Assembly (NCBI GenBank): GCA_964492245.1
Contig: CAZBJJ010000014.1
Coordinates: 1-41,385, forward strand
Direction of reading: 5' to 3'
Length of the DNA stretch: 41,385 bases
DNA from: CAZBJJ01 sp964492245
GTDB lineage: Bacteria > Spirochaetota > Spirochaetia > Treponematales > Breznakiellaceae
Shown here: piece by piece, positions 14,985 to 23,355 of the stretch
Layout: each line of letters opens with the position of its first letter
How positions within the stretch are numbered: position 1 is the stretch's first letter
Notes under the pieces: generated by a model
What the model saw: only the letters and a program-made list of their open reading frames with translations
Told to the model about the DNA's origin: nothing
Databases searched by the model: none
Made by a program: the position numbers and the translations under genes

Positions 14985-15014
14985 AATGACGAGTCTTGCA
15001 TAGAAGGAGATGCC

Positions 15015-15242
15015 GTGGCAAAACGGGGAAGGGTCGAAATTGACCGAGAAAAATGTAAAAGTTGTTATCTCTGTGTTCGCGCCTGTCCAAAGGATGTGCT
15101 TGCAGCAGATAGCACAATGAATATGGCGGGGGGCTATCCGGTATTTGCCAAAAATGCCGCAGCCTGTATAGCCTGTGGTGCCTGTTATATGGTCTGCCCC
15201 GATGTCGCAATCGAGGTCTACGAGCTGGAGGCAGGAGAATGA
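15015..15242 (+). CDS. 2[4Fe-4S] ferredoxin-like delta subunit of 2-oxoacid:ferredoxin oxidoreductase
   Basis: This 75-aa protein carries two clusters of the CxxCxxCxxxCP type: CKSCYLCVRACP in the first half and CIACGACYMVCP in the second. It would move electrons from the thiamine site to soluble ferredoxin. The start is GTG (15015-15017), seven bases after gaaggaga; no ATG is available in a suitable position. Its stop overlaps the next start by four bases (ATGA). It is the first gene of a four-gene operon in the order delta, alpha, beta, gamma, the arrangement of Vor/Kor enzymes. Confidence 0.92.
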   Translation: MAKRGRVEIDREKCKSCYLCVRACPKDVLAADSTMNMAGGYPVFAKNAAACIACGACYMVCPDVAIEVYELEAGE

Positions 15243-16312
15243 GCGAAGAAAAAAAATTGATGAAGGGCAACGAGGCAATTGCCGAGGCCGCAATACGGGC
15301 CGGCTGTATGGCCTACTACGGCTATCCCATTACCCCTCAAAACGAAATACCCGCCTGGATGGCGCGCGAAATGCTCGACCGCGGCCGCATTTTTGTGCAG
15401 GCCGAAAGCGAGGTTGCCGCAATAAATATGGTCTATGGCTCTTCGGCCGCAGGAGTGCGTTCGATGACCTCTTCCTCCAGCCCAGGCATCAGCCTAAAAC
15501 AGGAGGGCATTTCCTATGCCGCCGGTGCCGATTTGCCCATGGTCATTGTAAACGTAGCGCGCACCGGGCCGGGCCTTGGGGGTATTTCTCCCGCACAGGG
15601 CGATTATTTTCAGGCCACAAGGGGCGGTGGCCATGGCGATTATTATTTGCCCGTTCTTGCCCCTTGGAGCGTGCAAGAGGCCGCCGATTTAACCTATCTG
15701 GCCTTCGATATTGCCGACCGCTGGCGAACACCGGTTATGGTCCTAGCTGATGGCATTATCGGCCAGATGCTCGAAGGAGTCATTCTGCCACCAGAGATAA
15801 ACCCCGCCGATATTCCGCAGCGCGATTACACAGTGGGTAGCCGAAAGGGAAGCGGAAGGGCCAATCGGCATGTTACCAGCCTGGAACTCGACCTCGACCT
15901 TCTCGAGCAAAAAATAAGGGACCGCTTTGCCCGCTATGAGCAGATAAAAAAAGAGGAGACCCGCTGGCAAGAGGAGGACTGCGACGAGGCAGACCTCGTT
16001 TTGGTTGCCTATGGCACCTCGGCCCGCGTTGCACTGGGTGCAAAGCAGGAGGCGGAAAAACAGGGGCTGCGACTAGGTCTTTTGCGCCCTATCAGCCTTT
16101 GGCCCTTCCCCACCGAGCCAATTGCCCGCTTGGCCAAAATGGGCAAGACCTTTCTCTGTGTGGAAATGAGCATGGGCCAGATGGTCGAAGATGTGCGCCT
16201 TGCCGCTGCCGGCCTGGCCCCCGTAGAGCATTTTGGACGGGTTGGGGGAAATATTCCCCGCGAAGACGAGGTCTTAGCCAAGGCAATCGAAATATTAGGG
16301 AGAAAGGCATGA
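15239..16312 (+). CDS. vorB: 2-oxoacid:ferredoxin oxidoreductase alpha subunit (VorB type)
   Basis: This 357-aa subunit carries the pyruvate-ferredoxin-oxidoreductase fold: KGNEAIAEAAIRAGCMAYYGYPITPQNEI at the N-terminus, the substrate-side segment MTSSSSPGISLKQEGISYAAG, and the C-terminal transketolase-like domain with VAYGTSARVAL and LRPISLWPFP. This sequence type is generally called VorB (branched-chain 2-oxoacids), but closely related enzymes use 2-oxoglutarate, and sequence alone does not settle the substrate. It overlaps its neighbours by four bases on each side, with ggaggcaggag before the ATG. Confidence 0.88.
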   Translation: MSEEKKLMKGNEAIAEAAIRAGCMAYYGYPITPQNEIPAWMAREMLDRGRIFVQAESEVAAINMVYGSSAAGVRSMTSSSSPGISLKQEGISYAAGADLPMVIVNVARTGPGLGGISPAQGDYFQATRGGGHGDYYLPVLAPWSVQEAADLTYLAFDIADRWRTPVMVLADGIIGQMLEGVILPPEINPADIPQRDYTVGSRKGSGRANRHVTSLELDLDLLEQKIRDRFARYEQIKKEETRWQEEDCDEADLVLVAYGTSARVALGAKQEAEKQGLRLGLLRPISLWPFPTEPIARLAKMGKTFLCVEMSMGQMVEDVRLAAAGLAPVEHFGRVGGNIPREDEVLAKAIEILGRKA

Positions 16313-17070
16313 AAAAACTCTATGGACATCCCGCCTGTATGGAAAATATTCAGACAAAATATTGTGCTGGCTGTGGCCACGGGCTTATACACCGCCTAAT
16401 TGGCGAGATTGTCGACGAGATGGGTCTAGCCGAGCAGACAATTTTACTTAACCCCGTTGGCTGCTCTATTTGGGCAAACCTCTATTTTAAATTCGACTCG
16501 GTTCAGGCGGCCCATGGGCGCACGCCTGCTGCCGCAACCGGTATTAAACGGGTGCGAAAAGACGATTTAGTCATATGCTATCAGGGTGATGGAGACCTAG
16601 CAGCAATAGGGACCGCCGAAATTGTGCATGCGGCAAATCGTGGCGAAAAATTTACAACTATTTTTGTAAACAATGCCATTTACGGCATGACGGGCGGCCA
16701 GATGGCCCCGACTACAATAATTGGGCAAAAGGCCACGACGGCGCCCAAGGGCCGCAACGCCAATGAAGATGGCATGGGCTATCCCATTCGCTCCTGCGAA
16801 CTTTTAGCCAGCCTCGAAGGCACCCGCTATGTGGCGCGGGGGGCTGTGAACACCATGGCGAATGTAAGGAAAACTAAAAACATGATTAAAAAAGCCTTTC
16901 AGGCCCAGATGGCCGGTATAGGCTTTACCATGGTGGAAATCCTTTCCCCCTGTCCCACCAACTGGGGCATGGACCCTGTACAGGCGATGCAATGGCTGGA
17001 AAAAGAGATGCTTAGCGTTTTCCCTCTGGGCGAAATAAAAAACACACTTAATATGGAGGCCACTACATGA
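16309..17070 (+). CDS. 2-oxoacid:ferredoxin oxidoreductase beta subunit (thiamine diphosphate binding)
   Basis: This 253-aa subunit binds thiamine diphosphate. The CAGCGHG motif is near residue 20, the GDG...N pattern appears as YQGDGDLAAIGTAEIVHAANRGEKFTTIFVNN, and YGMTGGQMAPTT follows. The start at ATG 16309 gives MKKLYGHPACMENIQ, preceded by gggagaaa; longer in-frame extensions lie inside the alpha gene and are shadows. It shares ATGA overlaps with both neighbours, so the four subunits are made in fixed ratio. Confidence 0.92.
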   Translation: MKKLYGHPACMENIQTKYCAGCGHGLIHRLIGEIVDEMGLAEQTILLNPVGCSIWANLYFKFDSVQAAHGRTPAAATGIKRVRKDDLVICYQGDGDLAAIGTAEIVHAANRGEKFTTIFVNNAIYGMTGGQMAPTTIIGQKATTAPKGRNANEDGMGYPIRSCELLASLEGTRYVARGAVNTMANVRKTKNMIKKAFQAQMAGIGFTMVEILSPCPTNWGMDPVQAMQWLEKEMLSVFPLGEIKNTLNMEATT

Positions 17071-17606
17071 CAGAGCGCTCACTTTTTGCTGGCTTCGGTG
17101 GCCAGGGCATTATATCTTTGGGGCAGATCTGGGTTTTTTCTGCAATGGCAGAGGGAAAAAATGTAACTTTTTTCCCCTACTACGGGGCAGAAAAGCGCGG
17201 CGGTATTGCCCGCGCCAGTGTGGTTATATCCGACGAGCCGGTTGCCAGCCCCCTGGTAACACGGGCCGATTCGGTGGTGGTTATGAACGACGATTCCCTT
17301 GAGATTTGCGAAAAGCTACTTAAAGAGGGGGGCTTAATGCTTTTAAATGCCGGCCTCATTACTAAGCGTCCCGCGCGCAAGGATGTGCGCGTTCAAGAAA
17401 TACCCCTTACCCAGACGGCAGAAAGCCTGGGCGATATCAGGGTGGGAAATATGGTGGCCCTAGGTGCCCTGGCCCAACTTACCGCTGCCTTAAAGCTGGA
17501 CGAGATAGAGAGTATTTTAATGAAGTTCTTTCCCGAAAACAAACAGCGTTTTATTCCCCTCAATGTGAAGGCGGTGGAGGCGGGTAAAAAGCTTGCTCTG
17601 GCATAA
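17067..17606 (+). CDS. 2-oxoacid:ferredoxin oxidoreductase gamma subunit
   Basis: This 179-aa protein is of the POR gamma family: the start FAGFGGQGIISLGQI, then the FPYYGAEKRGGIARASVVISDEPV segment with the conserved E-x-R-G, and the C-terminal helix. It completes the enzyme. tggagg precedes the ATG. The last codons CTG GCA TAA fall in a perfect 11-bp inverted repeat shared with the end of the convergent gene. Confidence 0.92.
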   Translation: MTERSLFAGFGGQGIISLGQIWVFSAMAEGKNVTFFPYYGAEKRGGIARASVVISDEPVASPLVTRADSVVVMNDDSLEICEKLLKEGGLMLLNAGLITKRPARKDVRVQEIPLTQTAESLGDIRVGNMVALGALAQLTAALKLDEIESILMKFFPENKQRFIPLNVKAVEAGKKLALA

Positions 17607-17632
17607 TTTAAAGCTGCTCTGAATTATGCCAG
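17598..17632. terminator. bidirectional terminator embedding both stop codons
   Basis: CTGGCATAATT (17598-17608) and AATTATGCCAG (17622-17632) are perfect inverted repeats of 11 bp around a 13-base loop. The stop codon of the gamma subunit gene (17604-17606) and that of the convergent receptor gene (17624-17626) lie inside the arms. Short T-rich stretches follow on both strands (cgtttta; agagcaagcttttt). Confidence 0.6.
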
Positions 17633-19897
17633 CGTTTTAATGAGCGAGACCTGATTGCCGATATCGTTATAGATAACCTTGTCAAAGGCATTGAGGGTCA
17701 TAAACAAACCGCGGCCGTGTTCGAGCAATTCGGGGGTGGCTTCCATGCCGGCCTTTAGGAATTTTTTATGATCAAAGCCATTGCCCTCGTCGCTTATGCG
17801 AAAGGTGGCCTTGGTAGAAGTTAACGAATACTCTACCGTTACCCTGCGCTTGCTATATTTGGGAATGGCCTGCCTTTCGTTGATGAACTCAAAATAGCGA
17901 CCCTCCATCTGGGCCTTGGTTTTGTCCTCGTAGCCAACTTCTAAATTGCCGTGCTCAATGGCGTTAATAATTATCTCCCGCAGGCAGATCATTAAAAACG
18001 TGGCATCTTCCTCTTTTGCATATCGGCGCAGATTTTCGCCAATGTGGCGGGTTACTTCGTCTGCTGCCGAGAGCGAGCTGGCTAGGCGCCATGCTGCCCG
18101 CCCCTCGATAAAGGACTTGGTCAAAAGGCTTTCGGGGTCGGGCCGTACTCGCAGAATTAATTCATAAATATCGCCTGTCTTAACCCGTTCAAGGCGTAAA
18201 AGGCTGTTTTTGGGCTCCCCAAGCGGGGTTTTTAAGCGGAAAATATCTTCGCGGGCGGGGTTTTCGGTGGTTAGCGAGCTCGCTGCTAATTCCAGCATGC
18301 GTATAGGCCTTTGGCCTTCCCGCTCATCAATATACAATGCCTGGGTAAGTTTTAAGTTTTCGCTATTTGCGCGATTCAGGCCAAAAAAATCCTTTGCAGC
18401 CCGGTTCCCTTCGATAAAAGTAAGGTTTTTATCCAGAATAGCCACGGGTTCCAAGGTGCTTTCGAAAAGGCTTTTGTATTTTCGCTCGCTAGAAGCGAGC
18501 ATTTCGCTGGTGCTGATAAGCTCATTAATTCGGTCGTCCAGGGAGGTGTTGAGCTCCGAGACCCGAGAATGTAAAAATTCAAATCGATTGGCCAAAATAA
18601 ATGCTGTTCCCAAAGTAAAAAGAAGAAAGCCATAGCTTGTAAGCACAAGGGAAGAGTTCCAAAAAATTGAATTTAGAATATCAAAAATAGTGGTAACAAA
18701 GAGCAGACTCGAGCTCAAGGCAATATTCCCCTGGGGGCTGGAGATTAATTTTTGGAGGAGGGAAATAAATAGGGGTGGTCGTTTGTTCTTGTCCGAGGTC
18801 TTCCAGTTTTTCCATACACTGCGAAAATATGTAAATTGAATGCGAACAAGCCAATAATATACGGTCATAAAAAGACCAGTGGCCTGCCATATACGCAGAG
18901 TAAAATGGGCCACATTCATACTAAAGGCAAGCGCCGAGAGGACAAATACTAGACAGGCAGTAGTGTAGGCAATAGTAAGCTTCGAGACCTTGCCTAAATT
19001 TAAATGATCAAGAAAGGCACCGAGGCTGGGGATGACTAAATATAAAAAAGCAAGTTCTAATCGAGAAGTAATATTTGTGTCGGTCAAAATAAAACTGGCT
19101 GTCCGGGAAAAAAGATAAATGCCCAATAATATCGAAAACAGTCCCCAGTACAAATTGTAGTGATCTTTTGTCCTGCGGCTAAAAATAAATAGATGATAAA
19201 TGCCAATAAAAATATAAAGGGCAATAAAAACTAATTCAAGCAATTCCGATTCATTGCGCTGTATGTCTTCCAGCTCTCCAAAGTAGTAAGGCCCATTTAA
19301 AAACATCCCAGAGGTGGGATATTTAATATCTCCTACTAAGCGAATTGCCACAATATTGCTGCCCATTTTTAAATGGTCTTTGTCTAAGGGGACAATAATT
19401 TTTTTTCTGCTGGCGTGATAGTTAATTTTTCCCTGTTCATCCAGGTGCATTTCTTTAAGAACCCGGTTTCCATTGACAAATATTTCCCAATTGTCGCCTA
19501 AAGAGGCAAAAAATAGGGCCGGATTGCGGATTTTTTCATTTGCTCTTCGAAATGCAGCCCAGGACGAGGCAGGCAGTTCAAAAGGGATGATATAGGTAAA
19601 TTCTCGGTAATCGGGGGCAGAAAAATCGAAGCGTTTAAGTGCTGGTTTGCCAGGATATTCCACGTCGGTAAGGGCAAAGCTTCTGCCATTTGGGTTTGCT
19701 GGGACAAGCTGCCAAAGAGGGTCATCAGGTTCGGGAATGTGGTTGGTAAAGTTTAAACTAAACCCGGGCCGCACATATAGGGGAAAGTCGTTTAAAGAAA
19801 TATGGATTTGTTTTTCGTCCTCTGCAGATGCATGCATGGAAAAAATAAAGCCAAAAAAGGCAAAAAAAACTGAAAGCCTGGCAAATCGATATTTCAT
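17624..19897 (-). CDS. 7TMR-DISM receptor with PAS domain and RsbW-like ATPase domain
   Basis: This 757-aa sensor has a signal peptide (residues 1-25, ending MHASA), an extracytoplasmic beta-sandwich region of the 7TMR-DISM type (about 30-215) and seven hydrophobic helices (about 222-440). A coiled segment, a PAS-like domain (KYKSLFESTLEPVAILDKNLTFIEGN, about 480-590) and a GHKL ATPase (about 620-757) follow. The ATPase has N box LREIIINAIEHGN and G boxes ISDEGNGFD and HGRGLFM. The N box without a preceding phospho-histidine domain resembles RsbW/SpoIIAB rather than ordinary histidine kinases. The product may pair with the CheY-like receiver in the operon, or act on an anti-sigma partner. An aaaggag site precedes the ATG, which directly abuts the NlpC gene stop. 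Confidence 0.85.
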   Translation of the reverse strand: MKYRFARLSVFFAFFGFIFSMHASAEDEKQIHISLNDFPLYVRPGFSLNFTNHIPEPDDPLWQLVPANPNGRSFALTDVEYPGKPALKRFDFSAPDYREFTYIIPFELPASSWAAFRRANEKIRNPALFFASLGDNWEIFVNGNRVLKEMHLDEQGKINYHASRKKIIVPLDKDHLKMGSNIVAIRLVGDIKYPTSGMFLNGPYYFGELEDIQRNESELLELVFIALYIFIGIYHLFIFSRRTKDHYNLYWGLFSILLGIYLFSRTASFILTDTNITSRLELAFLYLVIPSLGAFLDHLNLGKVSKLTIAYTTACLVFVLSALAFSMNVAHFTLRIWQATGLFMTVYYWLVRIQFTYFRSVWKNWKTSDKNKRPPLFISLLQKLISSPQGNIALSSSLLFVTTIFDILNSIFWNSSLVLTSYGFLLFTLGTAFILANRFEFLHSRVSELNTSLDDRINELISTSEMLASSERKYKSLFESTLEPVAILDKNLTFIEGNRAAKDFFGLNRANSENLKLTQALYIDEREGQRPIRMLELAASSLTTENPAREDIFRLKTPLGEPKNSLLRLERVKTGDIYELILRVRPDPESLLTKSFIEGRAAWRLASSLSAADEVTRHIGENLRRYAKEEDATFLMICLREIIINAIEHGNLEVGYEDKTKAQMEGRYFEFINERQAIPKYSKRRVTVEYSLTSTKATFRISDEGNGFDHKKFLKAGMEATPELLEHGRGLFMTLNAFDKVIYNDIGNQVSLIKTLA

Positions 19898-20950
19898 TCA
19901 AAACTCCTTTACTTTCCAAACCTGTTCCCGACGCTTAATATTGTCCTGCGTTTTAATTACAAGACGGTATTCTCCCTCTTCGGGGAAGGACAAAACGGGC
20001 AAGTCGTATACAGCATTGCTTTGAATATAGACGACGTCCCTTCGAATAGTTTTATGCGTTAATGAACGATTGTCCAGTTTATAGAAAGAAATTTCGAAAT
20101 TGGTCGATTTTCCCAGGCTGTTTTTTATAACAAAATTAAGGGAAGAGCCTTTAACAGCGGGTATTTTATCTTGAACTTCTTCATAGCGATTGGAGACCAC
20201 TATTAGAATGGGGTCGCTGCCCCTTGCCTGCATGACCGCATCGAAGGCGGCTTGGGCCGCGCCAGCATATTTTATGTCGCGAGGTGCTGGGCTGGCGGCC
20301 GGGCGGGCAGCCTGGGTAGTTGGCGGTGAGGTTGTTGCTGGCGTCGGCGCCAGCGCAGCTGTCGGCGCCAGCGCAGCTGTCGGCGCCAGCGCAGCTGTCG
20401 GCGCCGGTGTCGCTTTAGGCGTAGTTGGCGGCACCGATTGTGTCGATGGCGAAGCTGTTGCCACCTGTGGTGGACTGTAGGGCTCATCATCCAAAATACG
20501 GCGCAGCCCAATAATGCGACTGGCATAATATTTTTCGGAAAGATTGGAAATAATAACCCCCGTCGTGGGACCCGCCGATGCCGCATGAATAAATTGAGTA
20601 TCATTCAGGATAATTCCCACATGGCTGGGCCTACCAGCGCCAATGGTATCGAAAATAATTAAATCGCCTGCGCGGGCCTGGGAAAGCGAAATAGGACTGC
20701 CCGCCTTTGCCTGGGCGGCAGTGGTTCGGGGAAGGGGCAGGCCGGTGGCCTGCTGATATACATAGGAGGTAAACCCTGAACAGTCAAAACCCCTCGAAGA
20801 AATAGCGCCGTAGACATAGGGGACGCCAAGATGTTTTTTTGCCTCATTCCCTATGGCAATGCGAACGCCCTCTTGGGCTGATAGAGAAAAAAAAACGTTA
20901 AAAAAAATCAGGCTTGCACAGAAAAGCAGGCGTTTTGGCAGGGTTTTCAT
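19898..20950 (-). CDS. secreted NlpC/P60 peptidoglycan hydrolase with Pro/Ala/Thr linker
   Basis: A signal peptide (1-25, FFSLSAQ) precedes an NlpC/P60 domain: catalytic Cys57 in DCSGFTSYVY, His110 in SHVGIIL and His122 in FIHAAS. The domain cleaves D-glutamyl-meso-DAP-type links in wall peptides. A low-complexity linker from about 158 to 225 contains tandem six-residue units (ALAPTA) encoded by 18-bp repeats. A C-terminal domain of about 125 residues looks like a beta-sandwich and is not recognised. Its start overlaps the CheY-like gene by four bases. Confidence 0.88.
   Translation of the reverse strand: MKTLPKRLLFCASLIFFNVFFSLSAQEGVRIAIGNEAKKHLGVPYVYGAISSRGFDCSGFTSYVYQQATGLPLPRTTAAQAKAGSPISLSQARAGDLIIFDTIGAGRPSHVGIILNDTQFIHAASAGPTTGVIISNLSEKYYASRIIGLRRILDDEPYSPPQVATASPSTQSVPPTTPKATPAPTAALAPTAALAPTAALAPTPATTSPPTTQAARPAASPAPRDIKYAGAAQAAFDAVMQARGSDPILIVVSNRYEEVQDKIPAVKGSSLNFVIKNSLGKSTNFEISFYKLDNRSLTHKTIRRDVVYIQSNAVYDLPVLSFPEEGEYRLVIKTQDNIKRREQVWKVKEF
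20343..20414 (-). repeat. tandem 18-bp repeats in the NlpC linker
   Basis: Three identical 18-bp units (20343-20360, 20361-20378, 20379-20396), each gtcggcgccagcgcagct on the plus strand, are followed by a fourth diverged unit. Each adds six residues, so gain or loss leaves the frame intact and changes only linker length. Confidence 0.9.
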
Positions 20951-21327
20951 GGAAGATGTTTATCCCCAATGGTGGTTTTCACAATAGCGACAAGCTGTTC
21001 GGGGGTGAGTGGCTTAGACAAAATATGCCGGGCCCCAAATTGTTTGGCCAGTTGGACAAAGGCATCGTTGTCTATTTGCACCTTTCCAGTCATCAATATA
21101 GTGGGCAAATGGGGCTTACTCGCCTTAATTTCCATCAATAAGTCCAGGCCCCCGCGCTCCGGCAGAACCACATCTAAAATTGCCATATCCAGATTTTCGG
21201 ATTTAATAATGGCGCTTGCCCTTTCGGCCGAATTTGCTGTTATGCAATTGTATGTATGTTTATGTAAAATAGCCTGGGCTATATCTAAAATTGTCTGTTC
21301 ATCGTCGACTATCAATATTGTCTTCAT
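20947..21327 (-). CDS. CheY-like single-domain response regulator
   Basis: This 126-aa protein is a stand-alone receiver: acidic pair D8/D9 in LIVDDEQ, phospho-acceptor D52 in AILDVVLPERGG, Thr80 in ILMTGK and Lys105 in ILSKPL. No output domain is present, so it must act by protein contact. The gene overlaps the AI-2E-type permease end by 29 bases and the NlpC start by four. The receptor with an ATPase domain is two genes downstream and is the natural candidate partner. Confidence 0.9.
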   Translation of the reverse strand: MKTILIVDDEQTILDIAQAILHKHTYNCITANSAERASAIIKSENLDMAILDVVLPERGGLDLLMEIKASKPHLPTILMTGKVQIDNDAFVQLAKQFGARHILSKPLTPEQLVAIVKTTIGDKHLP

Positions 21328-22420
21328 TTTCCGCCTCGCTCTGCGTTTTTTTTACCTTCCACGCGCCCATAATAACAGATGCCGGTTCGAGCATGGGAAT
21401 GTTTTCGCAAATTATTTTAACAACAACCGTTAAGGGAACTGCCAAGACCAGACCCATAAAACCCCAAATATAGCCCCAAGTAGAAAGGGAAAGCAATATA
21501 ACAAAAGGACTTAAATTTAAGCTATCGCCCTGAATTTTAGGTTCCATAATATTTCCCAGGCCCATGTTTATGGCTAAAATACCCAGGCCAATGAGCACAA
21601 TTGGCAAGGGAGATGGCCAAAACTGTACTAAGGCGAAAAGGCCCACGCTTAGCCCGGCAATAATAGACCCAAAGGTGGGTATAAAATTCATTGCAAAGGT
21701 CAGTGCCGCCCAAAAAACAGCAAAATCCAGGCCAATTACAAGGAAGAGCCCCCAGGCCAGAAGCCCAGTGGCAAGGGAGATAAGAAATTTTAGCCTTAAA
21801 AAGCGGGTCGTCTGTTCGACAATGCTCGAAAACATATTGCGAATTTTATCGGAGACCTTTCCTTCGAAGGCAAAATGTAGTTTTTCTTTAAAATGTCTGC
21901 GTTCGGCCATTAAAAACACCATAAAAAGCAGGACCAGGCCCAAGTTTTTGGCAAAACTGATAAAATTTTCGGAGGTAGAAAGCAAGATACGGTGAATTCT
22001 TTGGCGCACGCCCAATTGCGAAAGCAAATTGCTAGAAAAAGAGAGTTGGTTGTCGTAGGGCAGTTGAAGTAAGCTGGCAATCTGGCGGTAAATTTCTAAA
22101 AATCTTGTCTCGTAGCGCGGATAAAAGCCAAGCATTGTCTTTGCAGAGCCAAGAATTATAAGGCCAAGGAGCCAGAATAAAATGCCAATAAGTATCACCA
22201 CAAGGGCAATGCCTAAAACCCGGGGAATTTTAATTTTTTCAAAAAGATTGATTACCGGATCAAAGACAAAGGCGAGAACTACGGCCACAAAGAAGGGAAT
22301 TAAAATTGGCGCAGCTAATTTTAATGAGACAACGAGCACCACAATACAGAGAAAAAGGAGCATAAAACTCATTGTCTTGCCCGAGTTAAAACGCTTATAG
22401 CGTTCAATTTTTGGTAACAT
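21299..22420 (-). CDS. AI-2E-family (PF01594) membrane permease
   Basis: This 373-aa multi-pass protein belongs to the AI-2E transporter/YdiK/PerM superfamily. The pattern is two N-terminal hydrophobic helices, a soluble middle part (about 90-200), and a C-terminal block of membrane segments with FIPTFGSIIAGL and MEPKIQGDSLNLSPFVILLSL, both typical of the family. The substrate is unknown; autoinducer-2 export was shown for only a few members, and others move Na+/H+ or remain unassigned. It shares one base (TAATG) with parB. Confidence 0.88.
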   Translation of the reverse strand: MLPKIERYKRFNSGKTMSFMLLFLCIVVLVVSLKLAAPILIPFFVAVVLAFVFDPVINLFEKIKIPRVLGIALVVILIGILFWLLGLIILGSAKTMLGFYPRYETRFLEIYRQIASLLQLPYDNQLSFSSNLLSQLGVRQRIHRILLSTSENFISFAKNLGLVLLFMVFLMAERRHFKEKLHFAFEGKVSDKIRNMFSSIVEQTTRFLRLKFLISLATGLLAWGLFLVIGLDFAVFWAALTFAMNFIPTFGSIIAGLSVGLFALVQFWPSPLPIVLIGLGILAINMGLGNIMEPKIQGDSLNLSPFVILLSLSTWGYIWGFMGLVLAVPLTVVVKIICENIPMLEPASVIMGAWKVKKTQSEAENEDNIDSRR

Positions 22421-23355
22421 TATTCCTCTTTTCCTATAATTATATCCATAATACGCTGTAAATCGTCCATATTATAATATTCAATCTCCAGCTGACCTTT
22501 TTCAAGGTCGCCCTTAATGGAAACCTTTGTTCCAAGGCTCTGAATAAAGGACTGGCGAATGCTTTCTAAATTCGGATCGAGCTCTTTCTTCGCCGCTGTC
22601 TTTGTTTTGTCTGCTTTGGCCCGCAGACCCTTGGCCAATTCTGCGGCCTGGTTTTCGGCTGCCCGCACCGAAAGCCCCTGGGCAACAATTCTATCATAAA
22701 GGAGCTCTTGGTCTGCCGGGTTTACCAAGGATAAAATGGCCCTAGCATGCCCACTGGTAAGCCGCCCATCGCAGAGAGCCAAGTGCATATGTGGGGGAAG
22801 TTTTAAAAGGCGCAGGGCATTTGCAATAGTCGAGCGATTTTTACCCACGCGGCCCGCCAGCTCTTCCTGCGAAAGCCCCCCAAGCTCCATAATGCTGCGG
22901 TAGGCCTCTGCCTCTTCTATGGGGTTCAGGTCTTCGCGCTGGACGTTTTCTATAAGCGCTACCTCTAGGCGGCGCTGGTCCGAGTATTCCCGCAGAATTG
23001 CCGGTATTTTTTCTAAGCCGGCCATGCGTGCAGCCCTTGTTCGCCGCTCGCCCGCCACAATGCTATATTGGGTATCGCTATGTTTTTCGACAATAATGGG
23101 CTGAATTACACCATGCTCGCGAATGCTATTTGCAAGTTCGGAAAGGGCATCTACATCGAAGCTGCGTCGCGGTTGCTCGGGGTTGGCAATAATGTGGGAA
23201 AGCTCTATTTCGAGCTCGGTAAAGCTATTTATTGGGGCTTTGCTGGCATCCGAAGGGGACTGCACTGCGCTAGTGCCATCAATTTTAAAAGGGGCATCTT
23301 GCATTAATGCGTCCAAGCCACGCCCAAGCCCTTTTTTTCTTGGTTCAGCTGCCAC
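22420..23355 (-). CDS. parB: chromosome partitioning protein ParB
   Basis: This 311-aa parS-binding CTPase begins GLGRGLDALM, the usual MinD-recruiting tail. It contains the N-terminal segment with IIANPEQPRRSFD, REHGVIQPIIVE, the GERRTRAAR box and ENVQREDLNPIEEA. A helix-turn-helix (LSQEELAGRVGKNRSTIANALRLLKLP) and a C-terminal dimer domain follow. The start is GTG at 23353-23355, with ggagg nine bases upstream; it overlaps parA by 11 bases. No parS site is visible in this window. Confidence 0.95.
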   Translation of the reverse strand: MAAEPRKKGLGRGLDALMQDAPFKIDGTSAVQSPSDASKAPINSFTELEIELSHIIANPEQPRRSFDVDALSELANSIREHGVIQPIIVEKHSDTQYSIVAGERRTRAARMAGLEKIPAILREYSDQRRLEVALIENVQREDLNPIEEAEAYRSIMELGGLSQEELAGRVGKNRSTIANALRLLKLPPHMHLALCDGRLTSGHARAILSLVNPADQELLYDRIVAQGLSVRAAENQAAELAKGLRAKADKTKTAAKKELDPNLESIRQSFIQSLGTKVSIKGDLEKGQLEIEYYNMDDLQRIMDIIIGKEE

